Shown here: positions 8,315-16,398 of the stretch, piece by piece
How the letters are laid out: every line of letters begins with the position of its first letter
Numbering within the stretch: position 1 is the stretch's first letter
Assembly (NCBI GenBank): GCA_028715885.1
Contig: JAQUQX010000011.1
Location: 1-48,672 of the forward strand
Direction: 5' to 3'
Length of the DNA: 48,672 nucleotides
DNA from: Candidatus Methanoperedens sp.
GTDB taxonomy: Archaea; Halobacteriota; Methanosarcinia; Methanosarcinales; Methanoperedenaceae
The notes under the pieces: generated by a model
Told to the model about the DNA's origin: nothing
Databases searched by the model: none
Seen by the model: the letters and a program-made list of their open reading frames with translations, nothing else
Position numbers and translations under genes: made by a program

Positions 8315-9661
8315 ATGACCGAAGCCATCCGCACTGACCTCTACCAGCTTACCATGATGCAGGCTTATTGGAAGTCAGGGCATAACCCGGAAGCTACTTT
8401 CGATTATTTCGTCAGGAAAATACCATTCGGCTCATATCTCATAACCGCAGGACTGACCTATGTTCTGGATTACATCGGGAACCTGCGCTTTGATGACGAG
8501 GACATAGAATACCTGCGAAGACAGGGTTTTGATTCCGAATTCCTTGAGAAACTGCGGGATTTCAGGTTCACAGGCGACATCCTCGCCATGCCCGAAGGCA
8601 GCATTGCTTTTCCCCATGAACCCATAATCCGGGTAACCGCCCCCATCATGGAAGCGCAGCTCGCCGAAACTTTCCTGCTAAACAAAATGAATTTCTCAAC
8701 CCTGATAGCCACCAAAGCCTCACGCGTAGTATATGCCGCAAAAGGCAGGGCAATCGCGGAATTCGGTCTTCGGCGGGCACAGGGGGACGGGCATCTTGAA
8801 GCTACCCGTGCCACATACATAGGAGGATGCGCTTCAACGTCCAATGTAATGGCAGGGAAAAAACTCGACATCCCTGTATCAGGCACGATGGCGCATTCAT
8901 TTGTCACGAGTTTTGACCGCGAGATTGACTCATACCGCGCTTACGCAGATGCTTTCCCAAAAAGATGTTTCCTTCTCATAGACACCTACAACAGCATAGA
9001 AGGGGCGAAAAAAGCCGTTATAGTGGGAAAGGAGCTTGAAAACAAAGGAGAGAGACTCCTTGGCGTGCGGCTTGACAGCGGGGATTTATGTGAGCTCTCA
9101 AAACGGGTGCGAATAATCCTTGACGATGCGGGTCTTGATTATGTTAAAATAGTAGCAAGCGGAGACCTTAATGAATGGAAAATAGACGAGCTTATGAGAA
9201 AAGGCGCACGAATCGATATGTTCGGGGTGGGCACGGAACTCATAACGGGCAGACCGGCGCCGGCGCTTGACGGGATTTACAAGCTCTCTGATGTTGTGGA
9301 GCGCGGGAGGCACATGCCCAAGATGAAGCTTTCGGAAGAGAAAGCGAAAGCCACGCTTCCCGGGAAAAAAAACGTATGGCGCATCGTTGAAAAAGGAAAA
9401 TTCAAAAAAGATGTTATATCGCTGGATGATGAAGCGGTTGAAAATGCAGAGCCTTTACTGGAACAGGTTGTTAAAAACGGGAAAATCGTTTGCGAAAGAC
9501 CCACACTTGATGAGATACGGCAGACAGTAGCCCAAAACTTTTCGAAATTACCTGATAAATACAAGAAACTTGATGGCTCGCCTGCATATCCTGTTGAATT
9601 GAGCCCGGGATTGGCTGCTCTCCGGAAAACTATTGTCGAAAAAATAAAAAGGGAAGAATAG
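8315..9661 (+). CDS. pncB: nicotinate phosphoribosyltransferase
   Basis: A 448-residue enzyme of NAD salvage (nicotinate + PRPP to nicotinate mononucleotide). The start MTEAIRTDLYQLTMMQAYW is typical; the active-site region FGLRRAQGDGH, the phosphate site LDSGDL and the later ASGDLNEW and GVGTELITG loops are all present. The length fits the family. A TATA-like TTTTAATAAA at about 8283 puts the transcription start close to the ATG, so the mRNA is probably leaderless or nearly so; no ribosome binding site is seen. The ADP-ribosylglycohydrolase gene follows after 12 bases, which places NAD synthesis and ADP-ribose removal in one unit. Confidence 0.95.
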   Translation: MTEAIRTDLYQLTMMQAYWKSGHNPEATFDYFVRKIPFGSYLITAGLTYVLDYIGNLRFDDEDIEYLRRQGFDSEFLEKLRDFRFTGDILAMPEGSIAFPHEPIIRVTAPIMEAQLAETFLLNKMNFSTLIATKASRVVYAAKGRAIAEFGLRRAQGDGHLEATRATYIGGCASTSNVMAGKKLDIPVSGTMAHSFVTSFDREIDSYRAYADAFPKRCFLLIDTYNSIEGAKKAVIVGKELENKGERLLGVRLDSGDLCELSKRVRIILDDAGLDYVKIVASGDLNEWKIDELMRKGARIDMFGVGTELITGRPAPALDGIYKLSDVVERGRHMPKMKLSEEKAKATLPGKKNVWRIVEKGKFKKDVISLDDEAVENAEPLLEQVVKNGKIVCERPTLDEIRQTVAQNFSKLPDKYKKLDGSPAYPVELSPGLAALRKTIVEKIKREE

Positions 9662-9673
9662 TTAGAAGCGATA

Positions 9674-10621
9674 ATGAAACCCCTTGAAATATTAAGAAGT
9701 AAATACACAGGCTGCATGGTCGGAGCCGCAATAGGCGATGCGCTGGGAAAGCAAAACGAGGGGCTAAGCAGGAAGGATATTCTCAGCAGCGGATATGTTA
9801 CGGATTACGGCGCTGCCCTGCCAGGATGCCCGGGAGAAAAACTCAGGGCCGGTCAATATACCGACGACACGGAGCAGATGATTGTCCTTACCAGGTCAAT
9901 AATCGATTGTGGTGGATTCAATGCCGGGGATTTTGCCATGTGGATAGGGAAGTGGGGCGCTGATGCCCGAAACGACCCTGCAAGAAGTTCACTGGTCGGA
10001 CCTGCAAGCTCTGCCGCTATAGCCAGATTAAATTCCGGGATAAGCTGGGAAGAATCGGGCAGCGACATTCCATCATGCGGCTCTGCCATGAGGGCTGCGC
10101 CCATCGGGCTTTTTTATAAAGACCTTGATGATGTCGAGTCGAATGCAGCCCTTTCGTCTGTCCCCACGCATAAAAGCAAAGGTGCGATCGCCGGGGCAGT
10201 CGCTGTAGCAATCGGGGTCAGGTGCGCACTTCTTGGGATGGACTGCCTTGAAATCATAAAAACGACCTGCGCCAGAGCTTCAAATCATGATTCGGAACTT
10301 GGAAAAAAGATTGAACATTCATTCAATAAGAAGGATTCGGCTCCCGGAGATGTGTTTGCCGAATTGGGAACGTCGTATTCTGTATATGAAACTGTTCCAT
10401 GCGCCTTCTTTTGCTTTTCAAGACATTCCGGAGAACCCAAAAAGGCGATAATCGAAGCAGTAAACTCCGGAGGAGATACCGACTCTATTGCCTGTATTAC
10501 AGGCGCATTGTGCGGGGCGCTTCATGGAATTGGTTCTTTTCCCAATAAATGGGTAAAAGGACTTGAAAATATTGAGACGATTGAAGCTCTTGCAGGCACG
10601 ATTTTTGAAATAAGACAATAG
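9674..10621 (+). CDS. ADP-ribosylglycohydrolase (DraG) family protein
   Basis: A 315-residue ADP-ribosylglycohydrolase-fold protein. Metal- and substrate-binding motifs are intact: GAAIGDALG at residues 17-25, YTDDTEQM (the T-D-D cluster), CGSAMRAAPIG, and NSGGDTDSIACITGALCGA near the C-terminus. Family members remove ADP-ribose from arginine or other protein sites, or hydrolyse ADP-ribosyl small molecules. Pairing with pncB points to NAD/ADP-ribose metabolism. No partner DraT-type transferase is seen in the window, so the substrate is open. Confidence 0.92.
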   Translation: MKPLEILRSKYTGCMVGAAIGDALGKQNEGLSRKDILSSGYVTDYGAALPGCPGEKLRAGQYTDDTEQMIVLTRSIIDCGGFNAGDFAMWIGKWGADARNDPARSSLVGPASSAAIARLNSGISWEESGSDIPSCGSAMRAAPIGLFYKDLDDVESNAALSSVPTHKSKGAIAGAVAVAIGVRCALLGMDCLEIIKTTCARASNHDSELGKKIEHSFNKKDSAPGDVFAELGTSYSVYETVPCAFFCFSRHSGEPKKAIIEAVNSGGDTDSIACITGALCGALHGIGSFPNKWVKGLENIETIEALAGTIFEIRQ

Positions 10622-10623
10622 TT

Positions 10624-10649
10624 TAAAAAAAACAGGGCTCACAGCCCTG
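10624..10649 (-). terminator. hairpin plus T-run overlapping the stop codon of the MTH865 gene
   Basis: Read on the minus strand, CAGGGCT-GTG-AGCCCTG (7-base arms) is followed by eight Ts. The stop TGA of the MTH865-like gene lies in the hairpin loop and arm. The layout is that of an intrinsic terminator at the very end of the coding region. The same hairpin lies downstream of the convergent ADP-ribosylglycohydrolase gene. Confidence 0.65.
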
Positions 10650-10878
10650 CTCTTTGAACAATTATGTCTGCCACCTGTTTTGCGCTCTTAAAAGGGAAGT
10701 CGCTTCCTTTAAGCAGTTTTCCCGCTTCACCAGCTGTCATTTTAATTTCACCAACTTGACAGGTGGTATTGGCTCCATCGGGGAAGGCTGCAAGAAGTGC
10801 TTCAGGTGTCTTTATCGGGAACTTTGCGCCTTTAAGAGCTCCCACAATCTGGGCATGTATTTCTTCTTTTACGCTCAA
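10639..10878 (-). CDS. MTH865-like protein (TTG start)
   Basis: A 79-residue protein matching the MTH865 family, a small EF-hand-like helical protein known from a structural-genomics structure and of unknown function. PIKTPEALLAAFPDGANTTC and LKGSDFPFKSAKQVADIIV are the recognisable stretches. The start codon is TTG. It overlaps the stop of the upstream 54-codon gene as TTGA, so the two are translationally coupled. Expression probably begins at the promoter upstream of that small gene, near 11065-11080. Confidence 0.85.
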   Translation of the reverse strand: MSVKEEIHAQIVGALKGAKFPIKTPEALLAAFPDGANTTCQVGEIKMTAGEAGKLLKGSDFPFKSAKQVADIIVQRAGL

Positions 10879-11039
10879 TCTTCTGTCTCCATCATTGCTT
10901 TTATCTCACCGGCTGCAATGGCTATAGGGCACTCGTTGTTATGTGTTTCACAATGGAAACACGCACTTTTGACTGTGTTCAACGAGTTCTCAGCCTCTTC
11001 ATTCTTTACATTTTTGTTTGTATACTTCCATACAGGCAT
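10875..11039 (-). CDS. 54-residue protein with CxxC-x6-C, coupled to the MTH865 gene
   Basis: This short gene has an ATG at 11039 preceded by a good Shine-Dalgarno (GAGGTGAAAT). It encodes a 54-residue protein with C27-F-H-C30 and C37 (NECPIAIAAGEIK), a basic N-terminus and an acidic end. It ends in a four-base TTGA overlap with the MTH865-like gene. The cysteine pattern suggests a small zinc or Fe-S protein. I do not recognise the family. A TATA-like element (ATATATTAGT on the minus strand, around 11069-11078) sits about 35 bases upstream. Confidence 0.7.
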   Translation of the reverse strand: MPVWKYTNKNVKNEEAENSLNTVKSACFHCETHNNECPIAIAAGEIKAMMETED

Positions 11040-11184
11040 ATTTCACCTCAATACGGTAATTGTTTAGTTACTAATATATACTTAGCCGTCATAAAAATAT
11101 ACCAACTACATTTTAATATACAAATATGACCTTTAGAGTTGTAATAGAAACCTTTTTTATCTGAAAGGATAAAATACAATACTA

Positions 11185-11937
11185 ATGGTAAAAGAAAAAG
11201 AAACTTTTGAGAAGGAAATTCTTGAAATTAAATCAGAACTATCTGATATACATGCTGATCTGAAACGGTTTTTTGAGCAGTCTAACCGGCTGCATCACGA
11301 ATCTGTCCTTTCAGGTATCCAGAGGGATTTTTCCAATGTCATAATAGGACATGTTACAGAAGATATCGAGGATGGTCTTGATAGAAATATGATAAGAAAT
11401 TGCGAAATGCGAGACTCCTGCAAATCGATTTTTACAGGATTCCTGCAAAAAAATACTAGCTTGATAAAGCAGAGCAATGTTGATGAAGGCATTATTTCGA
11501 AAAATCGGTCTGAATTACGGGAAATGAAGAATAACGCTCCAAAAAAGCAATGTGACAAATGCTTTTTGGAAGTTTCGAATCTCTTCGGAAAACAGTTACT
11601 TTTAATGCGTTCTCTGCGGATTTATGATACAAATGATGAAAATAAGAAAGACATAACGGTAATCCCTGAGGAATTGATAGTCAATGATATACTTGAGCCT
11701 CTGTCTAATATGCAGAGAATTCAAATTTTGAAAGCAGTCTCTGCGGAGACAAAGACCTTCTCAGACTTTTGCGCACTTACAGGACTTCGCGGGGGGAATT
11801 TACTTTTTCATTTACAGAAATTACTTGATAGTGGAATGATTTTGCAGCGACATGAGCGAGGAGACTATATGATTACAGATAAGGGCTACAAAGCCCTCAA
11901 AGGCATAAGCGATATATATTTAACTTTGAAATCGTGA
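11185..11937 (+). CDS. winged-helix (ArsR-like) transcriptional regulator with four cysteines
   Basis: A 250-residue protein. Residues about 1-35 are predicted coiled coil. The middle domain has two cysteine pairs (C73/C79 and C123-x2-C126). Residues 165-245 form a winged helix of the archaeal ArsR-like type: EPLSNMQRIQILKAV, FSDFCALTGLRGGNLLFHL as recognition region, then the wing with RGDYMITDKGYKAL. The Cys arrangement could bind a metal or Fe-S cluster or act as a thiol switch; this is inference. It stands alone and is divergent from the 54-residue/MTH865 unit, which it may control. Confidence 0.75.
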   Translation: MVKEKETFEKEILEIKSELSDIHADLKRFFEQSNRLHHESVLSGIQRDFSNVIIGHVTEDIEDGLDRNMIRNCEMRDSCKSIFTGFLQKNTSLIKQSNVDEGIISKNRSELREMKNNAPKKQCDKCFLEVSNLFGKQLLLMRSLRIYDTNDENKKDITVIPEELIVNDILEPLSNMQRIQILKAVSAETKTFSDFCALTGLRGGNLLFHLQKLLDSGMILQRHERGDYMITDKGYKALKGISDIYLTLKS

Positions 11938-12013
11938 TGTTCCGCATCAGAGGGAAAAGAAAAAACGCTTATTAATAATTCCTATACATTAAAAAATTGA
12001 ATAAGTTGTAGGG

Positions 12014-12026
12014 AAAAGTTTATATA
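12014..12026 (+). promoter_or_regulatory. archaeal BRE/TATA promoter of gar1-tfb
   Basis: AAAAGTTTATATA has a purine BRE followed by a strong TATA box. It is about 50 bases before the TTG start of gar1, placing transcription start near 12048. It is probably the promoter for gar1, tfb, the small coiled-coil gene and mptE. Confidence 0.7.
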
Positions 12027-12066
12027 CCCCATATAGTAATATATAATCCTTTCGACTGAGGCGAAA

Positions 12067-12312
12067 TTGAAAAGATTGGGAACTGTTCTTCATACTGTTG
12101 ATAATCTATTGATTATCCGCGCTGATAAAACATTCCAGACAGATGCTTTATTTGCAAATTCAATGATTATTACAAAAAGCATGAAGAAGCTCGGGAAGAT
12201 AAAAGAACTATTCGGGCCGGTAAAAGCTCCCTACATTTCCATCAAGCTATTCAAAGAAATCAAAGACGTTGAAATCATGAACCTGAGAAACGAAAGAGTC
12301 TATTTGGCATAG
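12067..12312 (+). CDS. gar1: H/ACA RNP component Gar1 (TTG start)
   Basis: An 81-residue archaeal Gar1, a structural subunit of the H/ACA pseudouridylation RNP that guides rRNA modification with Cbf5, Nop10 and L7Ae. The core GTVLHT, RADKT, KLGKIKELFGPVKAPYISIKL is typical of the reductase/isomerase-fold Gar1 domain. There are no Gly-Arg tails, as usual in archaea. The start is TTG at 12067, and a longer N-terminus is not possible because the promoter lies just upstream. tfb begins 16 bases after the stop; gar1-tfb linkage is common in euryarchaea. Confidence 0.92.
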   Translation: MKRLGTVLHTVDNLLIIRADKTFQTDALFANSMIITKSMKKLGKIKELFGPVKAPYISIKLFKEIKDVEIMNLRNERVYLA

Positions 12313-12328
12313 AAGGAATGATGTATAA

Positions 12329-13342
12329 ATGGCAGAAATTGAGAAAGTTAAAGAAATTGAGAAGACTGAACGAGAGAAGATAAGAGAAGGCATCAAACAA
12401 AAAAAGGAAAAAGAAAAACTCGGTCAGTTTGAGAAAGCCACGGTTGAGTGCCCCGAGTGTGGGAGTCATACGCTTGTACATGACTACGAACGCGCGGAGC
12501 TTGTCTGCAACGAGTGCGGGCTTGTGGTCGATGCGGACTTCATAGACCAGGGACCGGAGTGGAGGGCTTTTGACCACGACCAGAGGATGAAACGCTCAAG
12601 AGTGGGCGCACCGATGACCTACACTATCCATGACAAAGGTCTGTCCACGATGATAGACTGGCGAAACCGCGATTCGTACGGTAAATCCATCTCCTCAAAA
12701 AGCAGGGCGCAGCTCTATCGCCTGAGAAAATGGCAGCGCCGCATCCGTGTTAGCAATGCGACCGAGAGGAACCTTGCATTTGCCCTTTCCGAACTTGACA
12801 GGATGGCTTCGGCGCTTGGTTTGTCCCAGAACGTGAGGGAAACGGCAGCCGTTGTATACAGAAAGGCGGTTGATAAGAACCTCATACGTGGGCGAAGTAT
12901 AGAAGGCGTTGCTGCGGCAGCATTGTATTCGGCATGCAGGCAGTGCAATGTCCCGAGAACACTCGATGAAATAGGCGAAGTTTCAAGAGTGAGCAGGAAA
13001 GAAATCGGAAGAACATACAGGTTTATCTCAAGGGAACTGGGCTTGAAACTCATCCCAACGTCGCCCATCGATTATGTTCCGCGGTTTTGCTCCGGGTTGA
13101 ATCTGCGCGGAGAGGTGCAGTCAAAGGCTGTCGAGATACTCAGGCAGGCATCCGAAAAAGAACTCACAAGCGGCAGGGGTCCGACCGGAGTTGCTGCGGC
13201 TGCGATTTACATCGCTTCAATCCTGTGCGGCGACAGGAGGACGCAGCGCGAGGTAGCAGAGGTAGCGGGAATCACTGAAGTGACCATCAGGAACCGTTAC
13301 AAGGAACTGGCTGAAGAACTGGACATTGAAATCATCCTTTAA
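12329..13342 (+). CDS. tfb: transcription initiation factor TFB (TFIIB)
   Basis: This 337-residue TFIIB homologue recruits RNA polymerase to TBP-bound promoters. A zinc ribbon lies at residues about 36-65 ([20 protein letters not shown], then CNECG). The B-reader and linker follow (GPEWRAF, RVGAP), and then two cyclin-like repeats: the first around residues 140-230 ([20 protein letters not shown]) and the second around 240-330 ([12 protein letters not shown]). The extended charged N-terminus, with [10 protein letters not shown], is a lineage feature. A TFB of this length with intact ribbon and reader should be functional. Confidence 0.97.
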   Translation: MAEIEKVKEIEKTEREKIREGIKQKKEKEKLGQFEKATVECPECGSHTLVHDYERAELVCNECGLVVDADFIDQGPEWRAFDHDQRMKRSRVGAPMTYTIHDKGLSTMIDWRNRDSYGKSISSKSRAQLYRLRKWQRRIRVSNATERNLAFALSELDRMASALGLSQNVRETAAVVYRKAVDKNLIRGRSIEGVAAAALYSACRQCNVPRTLDEIGEVSRVSRKEIGRTYRFISRELGLKLIPTSPIDYVPRFCSGLNLRGEVQSKAVEILRQASEKELTSGRGPTGVAAAAIYIASILCGDRRTQREVAEVAGITEVTIRNRYKELAEELDIEIIL

Positions 13343-13353
13343 GGTAGTTTAGC

Positions 13354-13539
13354 GTGTACGTTAAAGATTCTGTCATTGAAGCCCAGATCGAGAAAGACCT
13401 GGAAAAACAACGCGTAAAAGGCAGGATTGAAGAGGTTGAGCGGCAGCTTGACCTTCGGGCTAAAGGCAAACGCCGGTGTTCCGGGCTTAAGGGAAGATTG
13501 GAGAAACTGAGAGGGGAATTAAAACTCCTCTCGGACTGA
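13354..13539 (+). CDS. small basic coiled-coil protein (GTG start)
   Basis: A 61-residue Lys/Arg/Glu-rich helical protein starting at GTG 13354. An AAGGTAG ribosome binding site lies 7 bases upstream. It sits between tfb and mptE with gaps of 11 and 14 bases, and its codon use matches theirs, so a real gene is likely. Heptad-like spacing (IEEVERQLDL and LKGRLEKLRGELKLL) predicts a short coiled coil. I do not recognise a family. RNA or DNA binding is possible from the charge but unsupported. Confidence 0.6.
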   Translation: MYVKDSVIEAQIEKDLEKQRVKGRIEEVERQLDLRAKGKRRCSGLKGRLEKLRGELKLLSD

Positions 13540-13553
13540 TTTTTTTGCGATAA

Positions 13554-14207
13554 ATGAAATTTGAGGATTGGGAACCTGTATACGTGCAGGTTCTTGAGGA
13601 AATGGGGTTTGACAGGGCAGAGGATGAACGTGCTGCCCTCATGCTTTCCGGAATGCTTGAAATCAAAGCAAGGAAAAAAGACGAGGTTGTTGGAATTGAT
13701 GCTCTTCGGCAAGTTATTGAAGGGAAGGATGTCCTTGTATGCGGGAAGGCGCCGACGCTCGGGGACGAGATTGAAAACGTTGATTTTAAAAAATACGTAA
13801 TAATCGCAGCAGACGGCGCGACGAGCGTTTTGATTATGAACGGCATTACGCCGGATATTATTGTCACCGACCTTGACGGCAATATGGATGATGAGGCAAA
13901 AGCTAACGAACTCGGTGCCATAATGGTGGTGCATGCCCACGGCGATAACATGGATGCACTCAAAGAAGAAGTGCCTGGACTGAAAAAGGTCATCGGGACA
14001 ACGCAGTCAAAACCACTCAAGAACGTCTATAATTTCGGGGGATTTACGGACGGCGATAGAGCTGTTTTTCTTGCGAAGGAGTTTGGGGCGGGAAGTATAA
14101 CCTTAATCGGGTTTGATTTCAAGGATGAAAATGTAACCCCTTTGAAGAAGAAAAAGCTTGTGTGGGCAGAGAGGTTGATAAATATGGTGATGGGTGAGGA
14201 AATATAA
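13554..14207 (+). CDS. mptE: 6-hydroxymethyl-7,8-dihydropterin pyrophosphokinase, archaeal MptE type
   Basis: A 217-residue DUF115-family MptE that adds pyrophosphate to 6-hydroxymethyl-dihydropterin, on the way to tetrahydromethanopterin. The opening FEDWEPVYVQVLEEMGFDR is conserved; GKAPTLG, AADGATSVLI, PDIIVTDLDG and VHAHGDN supply the nucleotide- and metal-binding acidic motifs. GGFTDGDRAVFLA and TLIGFDF follow. The end is 22 bases before the next convergent gene. With mfnB and the DUF98 gene, this window holds several C1-carrier cofactor genes, though they are not clustered. Confidence 0.94.
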   Translation: MKFEDWEPVYVQVLEEMGFDRAEDERAALMLSGMLEIKARKKDEVVGIDALRQVIEGKDVLVCGKAPTLGDEIENVDFKKYVIIAADGATSVLIMNGITPDIIVTDLDGNMDDEAKANELGAIMVVHAHGDNMDALKEEVPGLKKVIGTTQSKPLKNVYNFGGFTDGDRAVFLAKEFGAGSITLIGFDFKDENVTPLKKKKLVWAERLINMVMGEEI

Positions 14208-14229
14208 TGACTATCTGGTATTTTATGGA

Positions 14230-14484
14230 TTATATCCCATATCGATTATGGAGTTCTTTCCTCACAGGACATGTGCATACAAAAGAATAGCCAAAAGGTA
14301 TCCTGTAACTGCAGGAGTCACCACTCACACACTTAATAAAATGGATTTTCTCATCAACGCAGAGTTCAACCTTGCAAAGGCTTCTTTCACCGGATAAACA
14401 TGAAAAGTCTTTTTTACATCTGGTAGTCTTTTTTAAAACATCTTCGTCTATTTTTAGATCCGTTTTTGATTCGTGTTTTTGCAT
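14230..14484 (-). CDS. cysteine-rich hypothetical protein
   Basis: An 84-residue protein with eight cysteines. Pairs occur in TRCKKDFSCL, SLCKVELCV, KCVSGDSC and FVCTC. The Cys-rich core and a C-terminal basic segment suggest a zinc- or Fe-S-binding mini-protein. I have no family name that I can assert. It is convergent with mptE and in the same direction as the Vms1-like operon but downstream of it by 72 bases. The Cys density and absence of frame disruption support a real gene. Confidence 0.6.
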   Translation of the reverse strand: MQKHESKTDLKIDEDVLKKTTRCKKDFSCLSGERSLCKVELCVDEKIHFIKCVSGDSCSYRIPFGYSFVCTCPVRKELHNRYGI

Positions 14485-14556
14485 AACGCTCTATCCCTAT
14501 TCCATTTCAAATAGATAACTTATCAGATAAGGGTATATTTTAATATTACCATCATA

Positions 14557-15531
14557 TCAAATCCCATACATCCTCACCGCCATCACATCCCTCAGTACCT
14601 GCTCGGTATTCGAGCCGGCATCCATGCTCTTGATAATCAGAGGATAATTATACCCTTCCAGTATCATTTTAATCAATTTACCCTCGCCGCCTGCAATAAC
14701 GTACTGTATATCCTTATGTTTCCCTATCATCCGGGAAAGCGCCGCCCTCACCTTATCCGCATGGTGTCTGACATCCTCCTCGACGAGGCTCTGGAAACGC
14801 TTCTGGCTCCATCCTCCCTGCTTATGTTTCCCCATAACGCTGCTTCTTATGATTTCATGTTCCACAAAAGTTTCAGCCTCAACTATGCCTGCAAACGTCT
14901 CGCCGGCATGGGCATTAAGCGCCAGTACCTTCTCAAATTCAAGGCTTTTTTTCAGGGGTTCGATATCAAATCTCCGCTCAAGAATGCCCGAAGAATGCGA
15001 AACCGGAAGAACCGGAAGTATAACTAATTTTATAACATGATTAGTATCATAAAAAATTGCCTTGCCTGTTGGGGATTCTATTTTCTCAATCAGGGTGATT
15101 GAAGCACTGTCAATCAGGGATGCTATGTCATGCGGTATATTTTTGAGAGTTTCCCCCCCTGCAAGATAAATCGTAACCAGCGTAGAGGTTTTTGATTGCA
15201 ATGAACCGAGTGAAAAAAGAACATCGTCAAATTCGTATCTGGATAAACTCTCAGAAAACCGGAATTTCAATTCGCAAGTGCCTTCTTTCTTAAGTTTTTG
15301 CAGCTCATCTTCAAGCGATAAGAGCTTATGCCTCGCCTCATTTAATTCGCGGTCAACTTCCTGTTTTTCAGCTACAGTTTTTCTTGTTTTCTCATCCTTT
15401 TTTTCAAGCCGGGCAGCGAGTTTCCTGGTTTCTTCTTCAAGCTCTGTTATTCTTGCTTTCAGGGAATTAATCTCCTCTTTCTTAAAAACCCCGAATTTAA
15501 ATACAAGGACTGATTCAAGCAATTCCTTCAC
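14557..15531 (-). CDS. archaeal Vms1/Ankzf1-type peptidyl-tRNA hydrolase
   Basis: A 324-residue protein with a coiled coil at residues 18-85 followed by the eRF1-related VLRF1 domain. The segment VMGKHKQGGWSQKRFQ carries the GxxQ-like loop with Q243, the residue that releases nascent chains from stalled ribosomes in eukaryotic Vms1/ANKZF1. The C-terminal YVIAGGEGKLIKMIL and DVMAVRMYGI continue the release-factor fold. It is the last gene of the exosome/ribosome superoperon and overlaps the brix gene by 17 bases. This placement suggests a job in ribosome rescue or quality control. No zinc finger or ankyrin part is present. Confidence 0.85.
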   Translation of the reverse strand: MKELLESVLVFKFGVFKKEEINSLKARITELEEETRKLAARLEKKDEKTRKTVAEKQEVDRELNEARHKLLSLEDELQKLKKEGTCELKFRFSESLSRYEFDDVLFSLGSLQSKTSTLVTIYLAGGETLKNIPHDIASLIDSASITLIEKIESPTGKAIFYDTNHVIKLVILPVLPVSHSSGILERRFDIEPLKKSLEFEKVLALNAHAGETFAGIVEAETFVEHEIIRSSVMGKHKQGGWSQKRFQSLVEEDVRHHADKVRAALSRMIGKHKDIQYVIAGGEGKLIKMILEGYNYPLIIKSMDAGSNTEQVLRDVMAVRMYGI

Positions 15532-15943
15532 CTTGTATATCCAGCACTTTCAATATGATGCAAGGTTTCCCTTTATCAATAAATTCAATCCTGTCATTGA
15601 CTCGTATAATTCTATCCGATATTTCACCCGTCTTAAATCCTGTGACCTCGCGCAGTACAGAAGCAAGAGGAGTATCCCCTTCAATAACTGGCGCTTTGCC
15701 GGTTACAATCTCATTATCAAGAGAAACACTGGCACGGATAGAGAGAACACACCTGCCGTTTGAAAAAAAATTGAAGCTTGCCGGGTTTCCTCTGTATTCT
15801 CCGACTATCAAAAAACATTCATCTGCAAGGTCTGACAGGCTGGTTTTCCCGCGGGTAACATACTCCAAGCCTGTGAACCTTGAAAGATGCTTGCAAAATA
15901 TCCGTGTTTTTGAAGAAGGTTTACGCGCAGTGGTAATAATCAT
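15515..15943 (-). CDS. Brix-domain rRNA biogenesis protein
   Basis: A 142-residue minimal archaeal Brix/Imp4-type protein. [23 protein letters not shown] is the characteristic start (T-S-R-x-P-S). [24 protein letters not shown] and the C-terminal [16 protein letters not shown] follow. Eukaryotic relatives bind pre-rRNA in small- and large-subunit assembly. The ATG overlaps the rpoP stop as ATGA, and its 3' end overlaps the Vms1-like gene, so all three are coupled. Confidence 0.9.
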   Translation of the reverse strand: MIITTARKPSSKTRIFCKHLSRFTGLEYVTRGKTSLSDLADECFLIVGEYRGNPASFNFFSNGRCVLSIRASVSLDNEIVTGKAPVIEGDTPLASVLREVTGFKTGEISDRIIRVNDRIEFIDKGKPCIILKVLDIQGEGIA

Positions 15944-16077
15944 TCAGCTTTTATACGCTTGACAATCACAGGTCTTTCCTTAACGAGAATCCTGTGACCG
16001 CAGTAAGGGCAACGGATACCGCTGTACTCATAGTCAATCTCGACAGCTCTTTTACACCGGGTGCATTTATATACCAT
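15940..16077 (-). CDS. rpoP: DNA-directed RNA polymerase subunit P (Rpb12-like)
   Basis: This 45-residue protein has the Rpo12/P zinc ribbon: YKCTRCKR with C5/C8, and [12 protein letters not shown] with C23/C26. The ILVKERP stretch is characteristic. The subunit helps open the promoter and stabilise the D-L platform of archaeal RNA polymerase. It lies 10 bases after rpl37ae and shares ATGA with the brix start, as in the conserved euryarchaeal order. Confidence 0.95.
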   Translation of the reverse strand: MVYKCTRCKRAVEIDYEYSGIRCPYCGHRILVKERPVIVKRIKAE

Positions 16078-16087
16078 ACTGCTAACC

Positions 16088-16396
16088 TTATTTCTCTGCA
16101 GCTTTCAAGGCAGCGCTAACTTCGACTTTTTCGCCCTGTACAGCTCTTAATACTGTGAGATGCGCTGGAGTCTGTGGGACATACGCGCCCCCGGCATATG
16201 TGAATCCGCATTTGGTGCATTCCCATATACCTGTTCCAGTCCTTTTTATTTTTTTAGCGCCGCATTTCGAACATGTATATGCAGCATGCATTTTCTCTTC
16301 AATATCGGCTACGAGTTTCCGGTTCTTTGTGCCGTACCTGACGCCGAACCTGCCTGCCGACCTTGATTTTCTACCTTTTGCTGTAGTTTCAACCAT
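16088..16396 (-). CDS. rpl37ae: large-subunit ribosomal protein L37Ae (eL43)
   Basis: A 102-residue eL43. The basic N-terminus [14 protein letters not shown] is followed by a C4 zinc ribbon, [22 protein letters not shown], and the [10 protein letters not shown] segment. The alanine-rich acidic C-terminal tail is somewhat long. It binds 23S rRNA in the large subunit. The start lies two bases after the rrp42 stop, so the genes are tightly coupled in the exosome superoperon. Confidence 0.96.
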   Translation of the reverse strand: MVETTAKGRKSRSAGRFGVRYGTKNRKLVADIEEKMHAAYTCSKCGAKKIKRTGTGIWECTKCGFTYAGGAYVPQTPAHLTVLRAVQGEKVEVSAALKAAEK

Positions 16397-16398
16397 GA

